Positions 17,288 through 27,346 of a stretch of DNA of 38,904 bases are shown here, one piece after another (position 1 is the first letter of the stretch; every line of letters starts with the position of its first letter). The translations under genes and the position numbers were made by a program. Source of the DNA: Streptomyces sp. LUP30 (lineage in GTDB: Bacteria; Actinomycetota; Actinomycetes; Streptomycetales; Streptomycetaceae); assembly GCF_001746365.1 (NCBI RefSeq), contig NZ_MJAJ01000072.1, positions 1 to 38,904 on the forward strand. Reading direction: 5' to 3'. The notes under the pieces were generated by a model. That model was not told the DNA's origin. It was given only the letters and a program-made list of their open reading frames with translations, and made no database searches.

Positions 17288-18246
17288 GCCGCGACCTCCT
17301 CGGGCTCGTCGGTCGCCGCGTTGTCCGACGCCTCCCGGGCGATTCCCAGGAACGCCTCCTCCAGTGAGGCCGACCGCACGTCGAGCCGGCGCAGCTCGAT
17401 CCCGGTCCGCTGCGCCCAGACCAGCAGTCCGGTCGCGGCCCGCTGCAGTTCCCGGGTGCGCAGCCGTATGACGCGCCCGTCGATCTCGTGTCCGCACACG
17501 CCCAGCTCGCCCAGCGGCGGCAGGTCGCCCGGGAGATACCCCTCGGGCAGTTCGAAGGAGATCCGGGACGGCTGGGCGGCGGTCACCTCGGCGGGCGTCC
17601 CCGCGGCGGCGATGCGGCCCCGGTGCAGGATGGCCAGCCGGTCGGCGAGCTGCTCGGCCTCTTCCAGGTAGTGCGTGGTCAGCAGCACCGTGGTGCCCGC
17701 GCCGCGCAGGGCGCGCACCAGGTCCCAGGTGTCCCGCCGGCCCTCGGCGTCCAGACCGGTCGACGGCTCGTCCAGGAACAGCACCTCGGGTTCGCCGAGC
17801 ACCGCGAGCGCCAGGTCCAGGCGCCGCCGCTCGCCCCCGGACAGCTGCTTGACCCGGACGTCGGCCCGCGCGGTGAGCCCGACCAGTGCCAGCGCCCGCC
17901 CGATCGGACGGGCGCCGCTCACGCATCCGGCCCACATCCGTGCCGTCTCGGCGACGGTCAGCTCGGAGGGGAAGCCGCCCTCCTGGAGCATCACGCCGGT
18001 GCGCGGCCGTACGGCGGCCCGCTCGGTGTACGGGTCGTGGCCGAGCACCGAGACCCGTCCGCCGTCGGGCCGCGCGAGCCCTTCCAGCAACTCGACCGTG
18101 GATGTCTTTCCGGCGCCGTTGGTGCCGAGCAGCGCGAAGATCTCGCCGCGGCCGACGTGGAAGGAGATTCCGCGGACCGCTTCGAACCCGCCCCCGTACA
18201 CACGCCGGAGGCCGGTGACCTCGATCACGTGTTCATTCGTGTTCAT
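17284..18246 (-). CDS. ABC exporter ATP-binding protein
   Basis: The protein has 320 residues. Walker A is GTNGAGKTS (41-49); the Q loop is in GVMLQEGGFP; the signature is QLSGGERRRLDLA; Walker B is VLFLDEPSTGLD; the switch His is in LLTTHYLEEAEQLADR. A ~90-residue C-terminal extension (RISFELPEGYLPGDLP and onward) is typical of DrrA-like exporter ATPases. The ATG at 18246 has TGGAGG just upstream. First gene of the four-gene module. Confidence 0.93.
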   Translation of the reverse strand: MNTNEHVIEVTGLRRVYGGGFEAVRGISFHVGRGEIFALLGTNGAGKTSTVELLEGLARPDGGRVSVLGHDPYTERAAVRPRTGVMLQEGGFPSELTVAETARMWAGCVSGARPIGRALALVGLTARADVRVKQLSGGERRRLDLALAVLGEPEVLFLDEPSTGLDAEGRRDTWDLVRALRGAGTTVLLTTHYLEEAEQLADRLAILHRGRIAAAGTPAEVTAAQPSRISFELPEGYLPGDLPPLGELGVCGHEIDGRVIRLRTRELQRAATGLLVWAQRTGIELRRLDVRSASLEEAFLGIAREASDNAATDEPEEVAA

Positions 18247-18304
18247 GCCTCCAGACTCCCGGCGGCCCGAGGCCGGCAGCAGTGCGAGGTGTCACCACTC
18301 CGTA

Positions 18305-18316
18305 TGACATATGTCA
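18305..18316. promoter_or_regulatory. 12-bp perfect palindrome upstream of the ABC-TCS operon
   Basis: TGACATATGTCA is perfectly symmetric, about 59 bp upstream of the ATPase start, and AT-rich against its surroundings. It is a plausible site for the module's NarL-type regulator. Confidence 0.45.
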
Positions 18317-18344
18317 GACGATGCCGTGCGGCGCCCGTGCCTTC

Positions 18345-18414
18345 GGGGCGCACGGGTTCGGGGCGCACGGGTTCGGGAGGGACGGGTCCACGAGGCACGG
18401 GTCCAGGGCGCACG
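18345..18414. repeat. 15-bp tandem repeat, about 4.7 units
   Basis: Units GGGGCGCACGGGTTC (twice), GGGAGGGACGGGTCC, ACGAGGCACGGGTCC and a partial AGGGCGCACG lie end to end between the tRNA-Gly terminator and the operon promoter. I see no coding role. Confidence 0.7.
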
Positions 18415-18417
18415 AAA

Positions 18418-18444
18418 AGACCCCGGTCCAGTGGACCGGGGTCT
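18418..18444 (-). terminator. Terminator of the tRNA-Gly pair
   Basis: AGACCCCGGTCC, AGT, GGACCGGGGTCT; on the minus strand it is followed by TTTT. Located 9 nt past the tRNA. Confidence 0.8.
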
Positions 18445-18452
18445 GATTCCCG

Positions 18453-18525
18453 AGCGGACGACGAGGCTCGAACTCGCGACCTCAACCTTGGCAAGGTTGC
18501 GCTCTACCAACTGAGCTACGTCCGC
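18453..18525 (-). tRNA. tRNA-Gly(GCC), copy without encoded CCA
   Basis: 73 nt, identical in body to the copy at 14444-14519 (75 bp of identity, 14446-14520 against 18452-18526). After the discriminator T the DNA reads CGG, so CCA must be added enzymatically. Confidence 0.94.
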
Positions 18526-18605
18526 ATTGCCTCCGACCGGCTCTCACCGATCGGCGCGAGCACCAGCCTACCTGATCCAGAAGACTGGTCAGACCGGCGG
18601 TGCAG

Positions 18606-18677
18606 AGCGGGTGACAGGAATTGCACACTGCGCCTTCCCCCTGGAAGGGGGATGTTCTACTACTGAACTACACCCGC
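18606..18677 (-). tRNA. tRNA-Gly(UCC) with non-canonical D and T loops
   Basis: 72 nt. Acceptor GCGGGTG/CACCCGC; D stem GTTC/GAAC with loop AGTAGTA, where the first of the invariant G18-G19 pair is A; anticodon stem TCCCC/GGGGA with loop CTTCCAG (anticodon 18643-18645). The T loop is TGCAATT (18619-18625), so GTTC is replaced by GTGC. The T stem GCAG-T-G pairs with CCTGT only if one T (18627) is bulged. CCA is not encoded. The other arms are intact, so it is probably a functional RNA with altered D-loop/T-loop contact. It is probably co-transcribed with the following tRNA-Gly(GCC). Confidence 0.85.
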
Positions 18678-18855
18678 ATGTACTCCGTGAGCTGGGCTTT
18701 TCGGCCTCGCCCCTCGGCGTGCTCCAGACTCTAGCCGACCGGGAGGGGTGCAGCGCAAGTCGGTTCGTTCGAGGGGCGGGTGACCGGCCGTCGGCCCGGG
18801 CCCGCGGGGAGGGCGCGAGGGCGCCGCTCTCCGGGTGCCGTTCACCGGGGATCGC

Positions 18856-19173
18856 TCACTGGGCGTCGGTGAACGCCTCGTAGACCTTCTTGGGGATCCG
18901 GCCGCGGGCCGGCACCTCCATCTTGTTGGCCTGGGCCCAGGCCCGGACCGCCGCCGGGTCGGGGGCGACCTCCGTCTGCTTGTAGGCCTTGCCCGACTTC
19001 GACCGCTTGCGGCCGGCCTCGACGTAGGGCTCGAGCGCCTTACGCAGTTTCTCGGCATTGCCTTCATTCAGGTCGATCTCGTACGACTTGCCGTCGAGCC
19101 CGAAGGCGATCGTTTCCGCCGCTTCTGAGCCGTCGATGTCGTCAAAGAGAGTGACCACGACCTTCTGCGCCAC
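18856..19173 (-). CDS. lsr2: Lsr2 nucleoid-associated protein
   Basis: The protein has 105 residues from the GTG at 19173, giving the conserved AQKVVVTLFDDIDGSEA N-terminus; a longer frame to 19203 is not conserved. The N-terminal dimerisation domain (about 1-60) is followed by a linker and the DNA-binding domain with RAWAQANKMEVPARGRIP. The R-G-R at 90-92 inserts into AT-rich minor grooves. In Streptomyces, Lsr2 silences AT-rich and specialised-metabolite genes. The gene is divergent from purS; its own upstream region is the most AT-rich part of the neighbourhood, which fits autoregulation. Confidence 0.95.
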   Translation of the reverse strand: MAQKVVVTLFDDIDGSEAAETIAFGLDGKSYEIDLNEGNAEKLRKALEPYVEAGRKRSKSGKAYKQTEVAPDPAAVRAWAQANKMEVPARGRIPKKVYEAFTDAQ

Positions 19174-19239
19174 GAATATCGGTCCCTTCGTCCGGCGCCA
19201 CAAACGGTTCAGCCGTGGCGTCGTGCCGAGTCTCGGCTA

Positions 19240-19269
19240 TTTCTAATTCATTTGTACAGTGCGCGGCAA
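19240..19269 (-). promoter_or_regulatory. Promoter candidate for lsr2
   Basis: On the minus strand: TTGCCG (19269-19264), 18-nt spacer, TAGAAA (19245-19240), in an AT-rich stretch about 67 nt before the GTG. Confidence 0.4.
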
Positions 19270-19383
19270 TGCATTGTGAAGCCCGACTAAATCTGTCCGC
19301 GTGTCCGGGCGCAATAGGTATCCGCGCATGGCCGGGGATCTTTCCCGTAACTTTTCGTGAACGTCCCCCGCCGATGCGGGATC

Positions 19384-19409
19384 GTGACGGCCACCGTGAT
19401 GGCCGTCAC
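19384..19409. promoter_or_regulatory. 26-bp inverted repeat between lsr2 and purS
   Basis: GTGACGGCCA (19384-19393), 6 nt, TGGCCGTCAC (19400-19409): perfect 10-bp arms. The right half (19396-19409) also fits GTG-N6-GTCAC, the consensus I recall for Streptomyces Crp. There is no U-tract, so an operator is more likely than a terminator. A TAGTCT box at 19452-19457 could be the purS -10. Confidence 0.5.
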
Positions 19410-19518
19410 GTAGCTTCCTCCAACTCTACTCGCGTAGAAATTTTGTGCGGGTAGTCTGAAGCCACCTGTTGGAGACACCTGCAGGAACCTGCTCAGCACC
19501 ACACCACCGGGAGTGCCA

Positions 19519-19791
19519 GTGGCGCGCGTCGTAGTCGACGTCATGCTCAAGCCGGAGATCCTCGACCCCCAGGGCCAGGCGGTGCAGCGCGCACTGCCGC
19601 GGCTGGGTTTCGAAGGCATCTCCGACGTACGTCAGGGAAAGCGATTCGAACTGGAAGTTGACGGCCCGGTCGACGAGGCCGCCCTCGCCCGCATCCATGA
19701 TCTTGCGGAATCCTTCCTCGCCAACACCGTGATCGAGGACTTCACGGTCAAGGTCGAGTCGGAAGAAGCGGTCGCGGGGGCCGCGAAGTGA
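19519..19791 (+). CDS. purS: FGAM synthase subunit PurS
   Basis: Small subunit of the three-part formylglycinamidine ribonucleotide synthase; with PurQ and PurL it carries out step 4 of purine synthesis. The protein has 90 residues: ARVVVDVMLKPEILDPQGQA, LPRLGFEGISDVRQGKRFEL and a C-terminal FLANTVIEDFTVKVE. The GTG at 19519 is chosen over the one at 19513 because GGGAG (19509-19513) then has a 5-nt spacer and the conserved ARVVV start results. Its stop overlaps the purQ start (GTGA). Confidence 0.95.
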   Translation: MARVVVDVMLKPEILDPQGQAVQRALPRLGFEGISDVRQGKRFELEVDGPVDEAALARIHDLAESFLANTVIEDFTVKVESEEAVAGAAK

Positions 19792-20464
19792 CCGCTCGTA
19801 TTGGCGTCGTCACTTTCCCGGGCAGCCTTGACGACCGGGACACCCAGCGCGCGATCCGCCTCGCGGGGGCCGAACCCGTCGCTCTCTGGCACAAGGACAA
19901 GAACCTCCACCAGGTGGACGCCGTGGTGTTGTGCGGTGGTTTCTCCTACGGCGACTATCTGCGCGCCGGAGCGATCGCGCGCTTCTCGCCGGTGATGGAG
20001 CCCCTGATCGAGCAGGCGAAGGCCGGCCTCCCGGTCCTCGGCATCTGCAACGGCTTCCAGATCCTCACCGAGGCCCACCTCCTCCCGGGTGCGATGCTCG
20101 GCAACGACCACCTCCACTTCATCTGCCGCGACCAGAAGCTGCGGGTGGAGAACGCGGACACCGCCTGGACGACCGACTACTCGGCCGGCCAGGAGATCCA
20201 CATCCCGCTGAAGAACATGGACGGCCGGTACGTCGCCGACGAGCACACGCTCGACGAGCTGGAGGCGGAGGGCCGGGTCGCCTTCCGCTACCTGGACGTC
20301 AACCCCAACGGCAGCCTCCGCGACATCGCCGGCATCACCAACGAGGCCGGCAACGTCGTGGGTCTCATGCCGCACCCGGAGCACGCCGTCGAGCCGCTCA
20401 TCGGCTCCGGCCGCACCGACGGTCTCCCGTTCTTCACCTCGATCCTCAAGAAGCTGGTCAACGC

Positions 20465-20468
<4 letters not shown>
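19788..20468 (+). CDS. purQ: FGAM synthase, glutamine amidotransferase subunit PurQ
   Basis: Class I glutaminase that supplies ammonia to PurL. The protein has 226 residues. The catalytic triad is C87 in PVLGICNGFQIL and H196/E198 in MPHPEHAVE. The RIGVVTFPGSLDDRDTQRA start and VVLCGGFSYGDYLRAGAIA are PurQ hallmarks. The GTG start overlaps the purS stop, and the stop overlaps the purL start, so the three are one translationally coupled operon. Confidence 0.97.
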
Positions 20469-22723
<2,255 letters not shown>

Positions 22724-22747
22724 GCACCTGGACGCGTCCGCGGTACC

Positions 22748-22781
22748 GAAGGCCCCGCCCGTACCCACGGGCGGGGCCTTC
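22748..22781 (+). terminator. purSQL terminator
   Basis: GAAGGCCCCGCCCGT, ACCC, ACGGGCGGGGCCTTC: 15 perfect base pairs, 24 nt after purL. Confidence 0.85.
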
Positions 22782-23015
22782 GCCGTGGTTGCCCCTCGCG
22801 AACCGTTGCCGCACCGCGGGCGTCGGACGTGCCCACCGCCATGCCGCCGCCGGCCCGCAACGCCCTGGTCGAGGAGCACCGCCCCGCATCGACGCCGGCG
22901 AGAGCGTGGGCGAGGTCGCCGCCGACGCCGCCGAGCGGGCCCGCAAAGCCTTCGCCCTGGTGGAAGCAGGCCCTGGGCGACTGCGGCCCGCAGAACCTGA
23001 CCGCGCCCCGCCGTC

Positions 23016-23021
23016 TAGGCT
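23016..23021 (+). promoter_or_regulatory. -10 box for leaderless sterol-carrier-family gene
   Basis: TAGGCT, then 7 nt, then ATG at 23029; no ribosome binding site. Confidence 0.5.
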
Positions 23022-23028
23022 CACCGCC

Positions 23029-23826
23029 ATGCCTCCGGCCAAGAAGCGCACCCGCGCCTACGACCCCGTCAGGATCCGTGCCGCCGTCCTCGCGCAGTTC
23101 GTGAACGTGCGGCGGGCCGTGAGCACGCTCACCCCCGGGCAACTCGCCCTGCCCACGCGGCTGGCGGGCTGGACCGTGCGGGACCTGGCCGCCCACGTGA
23201 CGACGGCGGTGGAGACGGTCAGCCGCAACCTCGACCGGGACGAGCCCCCGAAGGCGGACCTCGCCCTCCTGGACTGGCCGTTCGCCACGGGGGCGCGGGC
23301 CGCCGACATCTCCGACGGCACCCTGGCCCTGGCCGCGGCCCACCCCGACCTGGACGCCCTCTACGCACGTACCGAGGAACGCCTGGTCGCCGCCCTCGCC
23401 GACGCCTCCGGCGACCGGATCCTCGCCGCCCGCACCGGCGCCATGACCCTCGCCGACTACCTGGTCACCCGGACCGTCGAACTCGTCGTCCACACCGACG
23501 ACCTCAACGACGCCGTCGCCGGCCTGGACGTCCCCTACGACCGGCAGGCCCTCGCCGCCGCCACCCGGATGCTGGCCGACGCCCTGGCGGTGAAGGCCCC
23601 CGGCGGCGCGACCGAGGTGCGGATCCCGCCGTTCGCCGTCGTCCAGTGCGTCCAGGGCCCCCGGCACACCCGGGGCACCCCGCCCAACGTGGTCGAGACG
23701 GATCCGCTGACCTGGATCCGGCTGGCCACCGGCCGGGTGACCTGGCAGGAAGCCGTCGAGGCGGCGAAGGTCGGCGCGAGCGGGGAGCGGGCGGACCTCG
23801 CCGCACTCCTGCCGCTCATGTCCTGA
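23029..23826 (+). CDS. Maleylpyruvate-isomerase/DinB-like and sterol-carrier family protein
   Basis: The protein has 265 residues. The N-terminal half is a DinB/MDMPI-type four-helix bundle: LTPGQLALPTRLAGWTVRDLAAHV, then TLADYLVTRTVELVVHTDDL with a family-typical VHTDDL end. The C-terminal half (EVRIPPFAVVQCVQGPRHTRGTPPNVVE, TDPLTWIRLATGRVTWQEAV) is the SCP2-like part of the bacterial sterol-carrier family. Some MDMPI relatives act with mycothiol, but the role here is unknown. The first ATG giving this fold is 23029; it appears leaderless. It follows the purL terminator and precedes a lipoprotein gene by 50 bp. Confidence 0.85.
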   Translation: MPPAKKRTRAYDPVRIRAAVLAQFVNVRRAVSTLTPGQLALPTRLAGWTVRDLAAHVTTAVETVSRNLDRDEPPKADLALLDWPFATGARAADISDGTLALAAAHPDLDALYARTEERLVAALADASGDRILAARTGAMTLADYLVTRTVELVVHTDDLNDAVAGLDVPYDRQALAAATRMLADALAVKAPGGATEVRIPPFAVVQCVQGPRHTRGTPPNVVETDPLTWIRLATGRVTWQEAVEAAKVGASGERADLAALLPLMS

Positions 23827-23876
23827 TCCGGCCCCCGCGGTGGAACCGGCCACCCCACCTGTCCCGTCGAACCGGC

Positions 23877-24368
23877 ATGAACCGGCACAGGCACAGCCCC
23901 GAGCGCACGGATGCGCGGCGCGCGAGGTCGACGCCGGCCCTGGTGGCCGTCCTCCTGCTCGCCGCGCTCGCCGCGGCCTGCGGCGACGAGCAGGCGGACG
24001 GCCGGCGGCCCGGCAGCGGCGCGGTGAGCGCCGAGCCGCCGCTCACCGGCGTCCGGTGGAACGTCGACAGCGTCACGGTGGACGGCGCGACCCACCGGGC
24101 GCCCGACGGCGCCCACCTGACGATCGAGGACGGCAAGGCGGCAGGCAGTTACGGCTGCAACGAGTTCACCGCCAAGGCCGTGGTCGAGGGCGGCAGCGTC
24201 CGGTTCAGCGGCGCAAGGGCGACCAGGATGGCCTGCGCGGGCCGGATGGCGTTCGAGCGCACACTGGCCGGCACCCTCGCCGCCGGCGCTCTGACCACCG
24301 AGGTCAAGGGCGGCACGCTGACGCTCGGCACGGCCCACGGCGACCGGGTGAGTCTGACCAGGAAGTGA
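23877..24368 (+). CDS. META/HslJ-domain lipoprotein
   Basis: The protein has 163 residues. The N-terminus is a lipoprotein signal: Arg-rich SPERTDARRARS, hydrophobic ALVAVLLLAALAAAC, with the lipidated Cys at 35 (the lipobox AAAC is slightly atypical). The mature part is a META (HslJ-like) domain: LTGVRWNVDSVTVDGATH, LTIEDGKAAGSYGCNEFTA, VRFSGARATRMAC and FERTLAGTL. Such proteins sit on the outer face of the membrane and are often linked to envelope stress; the precise role is unknown. There is a 50-bp gap from the preceding gene, so the two may be co-transcribed. Confidence 0.85.
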   Translation: MNRHRHSPERTDARRARSTPALVAVLLLAALAAACGDEQADGRRPGSGAVSAEPPLTGVRWNVDSVTVDGATHRAPDGAHLTIEDGKAAGSYGCNEFTAKAVVEGGSVRFSGARATRMACAGRMAFERTLAGTLAAGALTTEVKGGTLTLGTAHGDRVSLTRK

Positions 24369-24586
24369 GACCGGCCCCCGCCGCCGGTCCGTTCGGTGTG
24401 CGACACCTCACTTGCACCCGTACGACGTCTCCCTGCGACACCGCGGCAGTGGCGCGCACCGCCTGCCGGTGGATCATGCAAATCACTGGCTGACCTGCGT
24501 AAACGAAACGACCACGACGGCGGTTGCCGGCGAGTGATCCAGTTACCCGCGGGTATCCCCAATTCGGACCAGTGGTCGACCTCGCC

Positions 24587-24592
24587 TACACT
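24587..24592 (+). promoter_or_regulatory. -10 box for leaderless purF mRNA
   Basis: TACACT, 7 nt, GTG at 24600. A possible -35 TTCGGA lies at 24563-24568 (18-nt spacer). A GGAGG at 24594-24598 is only 1 nt from GTG, too close to act as a ribosome binding site. Confidence 0.5.
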
Positions 24593-24599
24593 CGGAGGC

Positions 24600-26126
24600 G
24601 TGCCACGTGGTGACGGTCGACTCAGTCATGATCTGCTCCCCGGCGAGAAAGGCCCCCAGGACGCTTGCGGCGTCTTCGGTGTCTGGGCTCCCGGTGAAGA
24701 GGTCGCCAAGCTCACTTACTTCGGGCTCTACGCCCTCCAGCATCGGGGCCAGGAATCCGCGGGGATCGCGGTCAGCAACGGCTCCCAGATCCTCGTCTTC
24801 AAGGACATGGGCCTCGTGTCCCAGGTCTTCGACGAGACCTCGCTCGGTTCGCTCCAGGGTCATATCGCGGTCGGACACGCCCGCTACTCGACCACCGGCG
24901 CCTCCGTGTGGGAGAACGCGCAGCCGACGTTCCGCGCCACCGCGCACGGTTCGATCGCGCTCGGTCACAACGGCAACCTGGTCAACACCGCCCAGCTCGC
25001 CGAGATGGTCGCCGACCTGCCCAAGCAGGAGGGCCGCTCCCCGCGTGTCGCGGCGACCAACGACACCGACCTGCTCACCGCGCTGCTCGCGGCCCAGGTC
25101 GACGAGGACGGCAAGCCGCTGACCATCGAGGAGGCGGCCCACCAGATCCTCCCGCAGGTCAAGGGCGCCTTCTCGCTCGTCTTCATGGACGAGCACACCC
25201 TCTACGCCGGCCGCGACCCGCAGGGCATCCGCCCGCTGGTCCTCGGCCGCCTGGAGCGTGGCTGGGTGGTCGCCTCCGAGTCCGCCGCCCTGGACATCTG
25301 CGGCGCGGCCTACGTCCGTGAGATCGAGCCCGGCGAGTTCATCGCCATCGACGAGAACGGACTGCGCACCTCCCGCTTCGCGGAAGCGAAGCCCAAGGGA
25401 TGTGTCTTCGAGTACGTCTACCTGGCCCGCCCCGACACCGACATCGCCGGCCGGAACGTGTACCTCTCCCGCGTGGAGATGGGCCGCAAGCTCGCCAAGG
25501 AAGCGCCGGTCGAGGCCGACCTGGTGATAGCGACCCCGGAGTCCGGCACCCCCGCCGCCATCGGCTACGCCGAGGCCTCGGGCATCCCCTTCGGCGCGGG
25601 TCTGGTCAAGAACGCCTATGTCGGCCGGACCTTCATCCAGCCCTCGCAGACGATCCGCCAGCTGGGCATCCGCCTGAAGCTCAACCCGCTGAAGGAAGTC
25701 ATCAAGGGCAAGCGTCTGGTCGTCGTCGACGACTCGATCGTGCGCGGCAACACCCAGCGCGCCCTGGTCCGCATGCTCCGCGAGGCGGGCGCGGCCGAGG
25801 TCCACATCCGGATCTCCTCGCCGCCCGTGAAGTGGCCCTGCTTCTTCGGCATCGACTTCGCCACGCGCGCGGAGCTCATCGCCAACGGCATGACCATCGA
25901 CGAGATCGGCACCTCCCTGGGCGCCGACTCCCTCGCCTACATCTCCATCGACGGCATGATCGCGGCGACCACCATCGCCAAGCCGAACCTCTGCCGCGCC
26001 TGCTTCGACGGCGAGTACCCGATGGATCTCCCCGACCCCGAGCTGCTCGGCAAGCAGCTTCTGGAGACGGAACTGGCCGCCGGGCCCGCCGCCACGGCCG
26101 CCGCCGACGCGATCCGTCGCCCGTAG
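24600..26126 (+). CDS. purF: Amidophosphoribosyltransferase
   Basis: Committed step of purine synthesis: PRPP + glutamine gives phosphoribosylamine. The protein has 508 residues from the GTG at 24600. A 22-residue propeptide precedes the nucleophile C23 (QDACGVFGVW), which must become N-terminal by self-cleavage. The glutaminase domain has YALQHRGQESAGI, GHARYSTTG and ALGHNGNLVN. The PRPP loop is LVVVDDSIVRGNT. Cysteines in GCVFEYVY, WPCFFGIDF and NLCRACFDGEYP match the [4Fe-4S] ligands of the Bacillus-type enzyme. purM follows after 45 bp. Confidence 0.97.
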   Translation: MPRGDGRLSHDLLPGEKGPQDACGVFGVWAPGEEVAKLTYFGLYALQHRGQESAGIAVSNGSQILVFKDMGLVSQVFDETSLGSLQGHIAVGHARYSTTGASVWENAQPTFRATAHGSIALGHNGNLVNTAQLAEMVADLPKQEGRSPRVAATNDTDLLTALLAAQVDEDGKPLTIEEAAHQILPQVKGAFSLVFMDEHTLYAGRDPQGIRPLVLGRLERGWVVASESAALDICGAAYVREIEPGEFIAIDENGLRTSRFAEAKPKGCVFEYVYLARPDTDIAGRNVYLSRVEMGRKLAKEAPVEADLVIATPESGTPAAIGYAEASGIPFGAGLVKNAYVGRTFIQPSQTIRQLGIRLKLNPLKEVIKGKRLVVVDDSIVRGNTQRALVRMLREAGAAEVHIRISSPPVKWPCFFGIDFATRAELIANGMTIDEIGTSLGADSLAYISIDGMIAATTIAKPNLCRACFDGEYPMDLPDPELLGKQLLETELAAGPAATAAADAIRRP

Positions 26127-26171
26127 ACGGCCCGCCACACCTGCCGTACGACACGAAGGTTCTCACTAGCC

Positions 26172-27239
26172 ATGTCTGAGACAACTGGTGCCAGCTACGC
26201 AGCCGCGGGCGTCGACATCGAAGCGGGCGACCGCGCCGTCGAGCTGATGAAGGAGTGGGTGAAGAAGACGCAGCGCCCCGAGGTCCTCGGCGGCCTCGGC
26301 GGTTTCGCCGGACTCTTCGACGCCTCCGCCCTCAAGCGTTACGAGCGCCCGCTCCTCGCCTCCGCCACGGACGGCGTGGGCACGAAGGTCGACATCGCGC
26401 GCCGCCTGGGCGTGTACGACACGATCGGCCACGACCTGGTCGCCATGGTCATGGACGACATCGTGGTGTGCGGCGCCGAGCCGCTGTTCATGACCGACTA
26501 CATCTGCGTCGGCAAGGTCCACCCCGAGCGGGTCGCCGCCATCGTCAAGGGGATCGCCGAAGGCTGTGTGCTGGCCGGCTGCGCCCTGATCGGCGGCGAG
26601 ACGGCCGAACACCCGGGACTGCTGGGTGAGGACGACTTCGACGTCGCCGGCGCCGGCACGGGCGTCGTGGAGGCCGACCGGCTGCTCGGCCCGGACCGTA
26701 TCCGCACGGGTGACACGGTGATCGCCATGGCGGCCTCCGGACTTCACTCGAACGGATACTCGCTGGTCCGGCATGTCCTGCTGAACCAGGCCGGTCTCTC
26801 CCTGGACGCGCGCGTCGAGGAGCTCGGCCGCACGCTCGGCGAGGAACTCCTGGAGCCCACCAAGATCTACTCGCTGGACTGTCTGGCGCTCACCCGGACG
26901 GCGGACGTCCACGCCTTCTCGCACATCACCGGCGGCGGTCTCGCGGCCAACCTGGCCCGCGTGATCCCGGACGGGCTGCACGCGCGTGTGGACCGCTCCA
27001 CCTGGACCCCGGGGCCGATCTTCGACCTGGTCGGCAGGACCGGCTCGGTCGAGCGCCTGGAGCTGGAGAAGACGCTCAACATGGGTGTGGGCATGATGGC
27101 GATCGTGCCCGCGGAGTCGACGGACGTCGCTCTGGCCACCCTGGCCGACCGAGGCGTCGAGGCCTGGGTGGCCGGCGAGATCACCGACCGCGGCGAGCAC
27201 GCCACAGGAGCCGAACTGGTCGGCGACTACGCGAGCTGA
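26172..27239 (+). CDS. purM: Phosphoribosylformylglycinamidine cyclo-ligase (AIR synthetase)
   Basis: Step 5 of purine synthesis: FGAM + ATP gives AIR. The protein has 355 residues, normal length. SYAAAGVDIEAGDRAVE, LLASATDGVGTKVDIA, DLVAMVMDDIVVCGAEPLFMTDY, GCALIGGETAEHPG, GLHSNGYSLVR and HITGGGLAANL are all diagnostic. The ATG at 26172 is preceded by a weak AAGG. It is probably co-transcribed with purF, and the unit ends at a strong hairpin. Confidence 0.97.
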   Translation: MSETTGASYAAAGVDIEAGDRAVELMKEWVKKTQRPEVLGGLGGFAGLFDASALKRYERPLLASATDGVGTKVDIARRLGVYDTIGHDLVAMVMDDIVVCGAEPLFMTDYICVGKVHPERVAAIVKGIAEGCVLAGCALIGGETAEHPGLLGEDDFDVAGAGTGVVEADRLLGPDRIRTGDTVIAMAASGLHSNGYSLVRHVLLNQAGLSLDARVEELGRTLGEELLEPTKIYSLDCLALTRTADVHAFSHITGGGLAANLARVIPDGLHARVDRSTWTPGPIFDLVGRTGSVERLELEKTLNMGVGMMAIVPAESTDVALATLADRGVEAWVAGEITDRGEHATGAELVGDYAS

Positions 27240-27297
27240 CCCGACCGGCCGGACCGGTCCGGCGAGCCGCCGGGCCGGACCGAGCAGGCAGCACAAG

Positions 27298-27329
27298 ACC
27301 CGGTCGGTGACCGAAGTCACCGACCGGGT
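27298..27329. terminator. Bidirectional terminator between purM and DUF3073
   Basis: ACCCGGTCGGTGAC, CGAA, GTCACCGACCGGGT: 14 perfect base pairs between convergent genes. Confidence 0.8.
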
Positions 27330-27346
27330 GAGTGCTCAGTACAAGG

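Noticed and set aside
18345..18414. CRISPR-like repeats
   Set aside because: Units are 15 bp, directly adjacent, without spacers or cas genes.
22782..23028. Coding-like fragments between purL and the sterol-carrier gene
   Set aside because: Short stretches look protein-like in two frames, but I cannot tie them to any family and there is no start signal.
24543..26138. Long frame antisense to purF
   Set aside because: Shadow of purF; no recognisable domain.
27298..27329. GTGAC-N4-GTCAC as a regulator site
   Set aside because: It is the centre of a strong terminator hairpin between convergent genes, which explains the symmetry.
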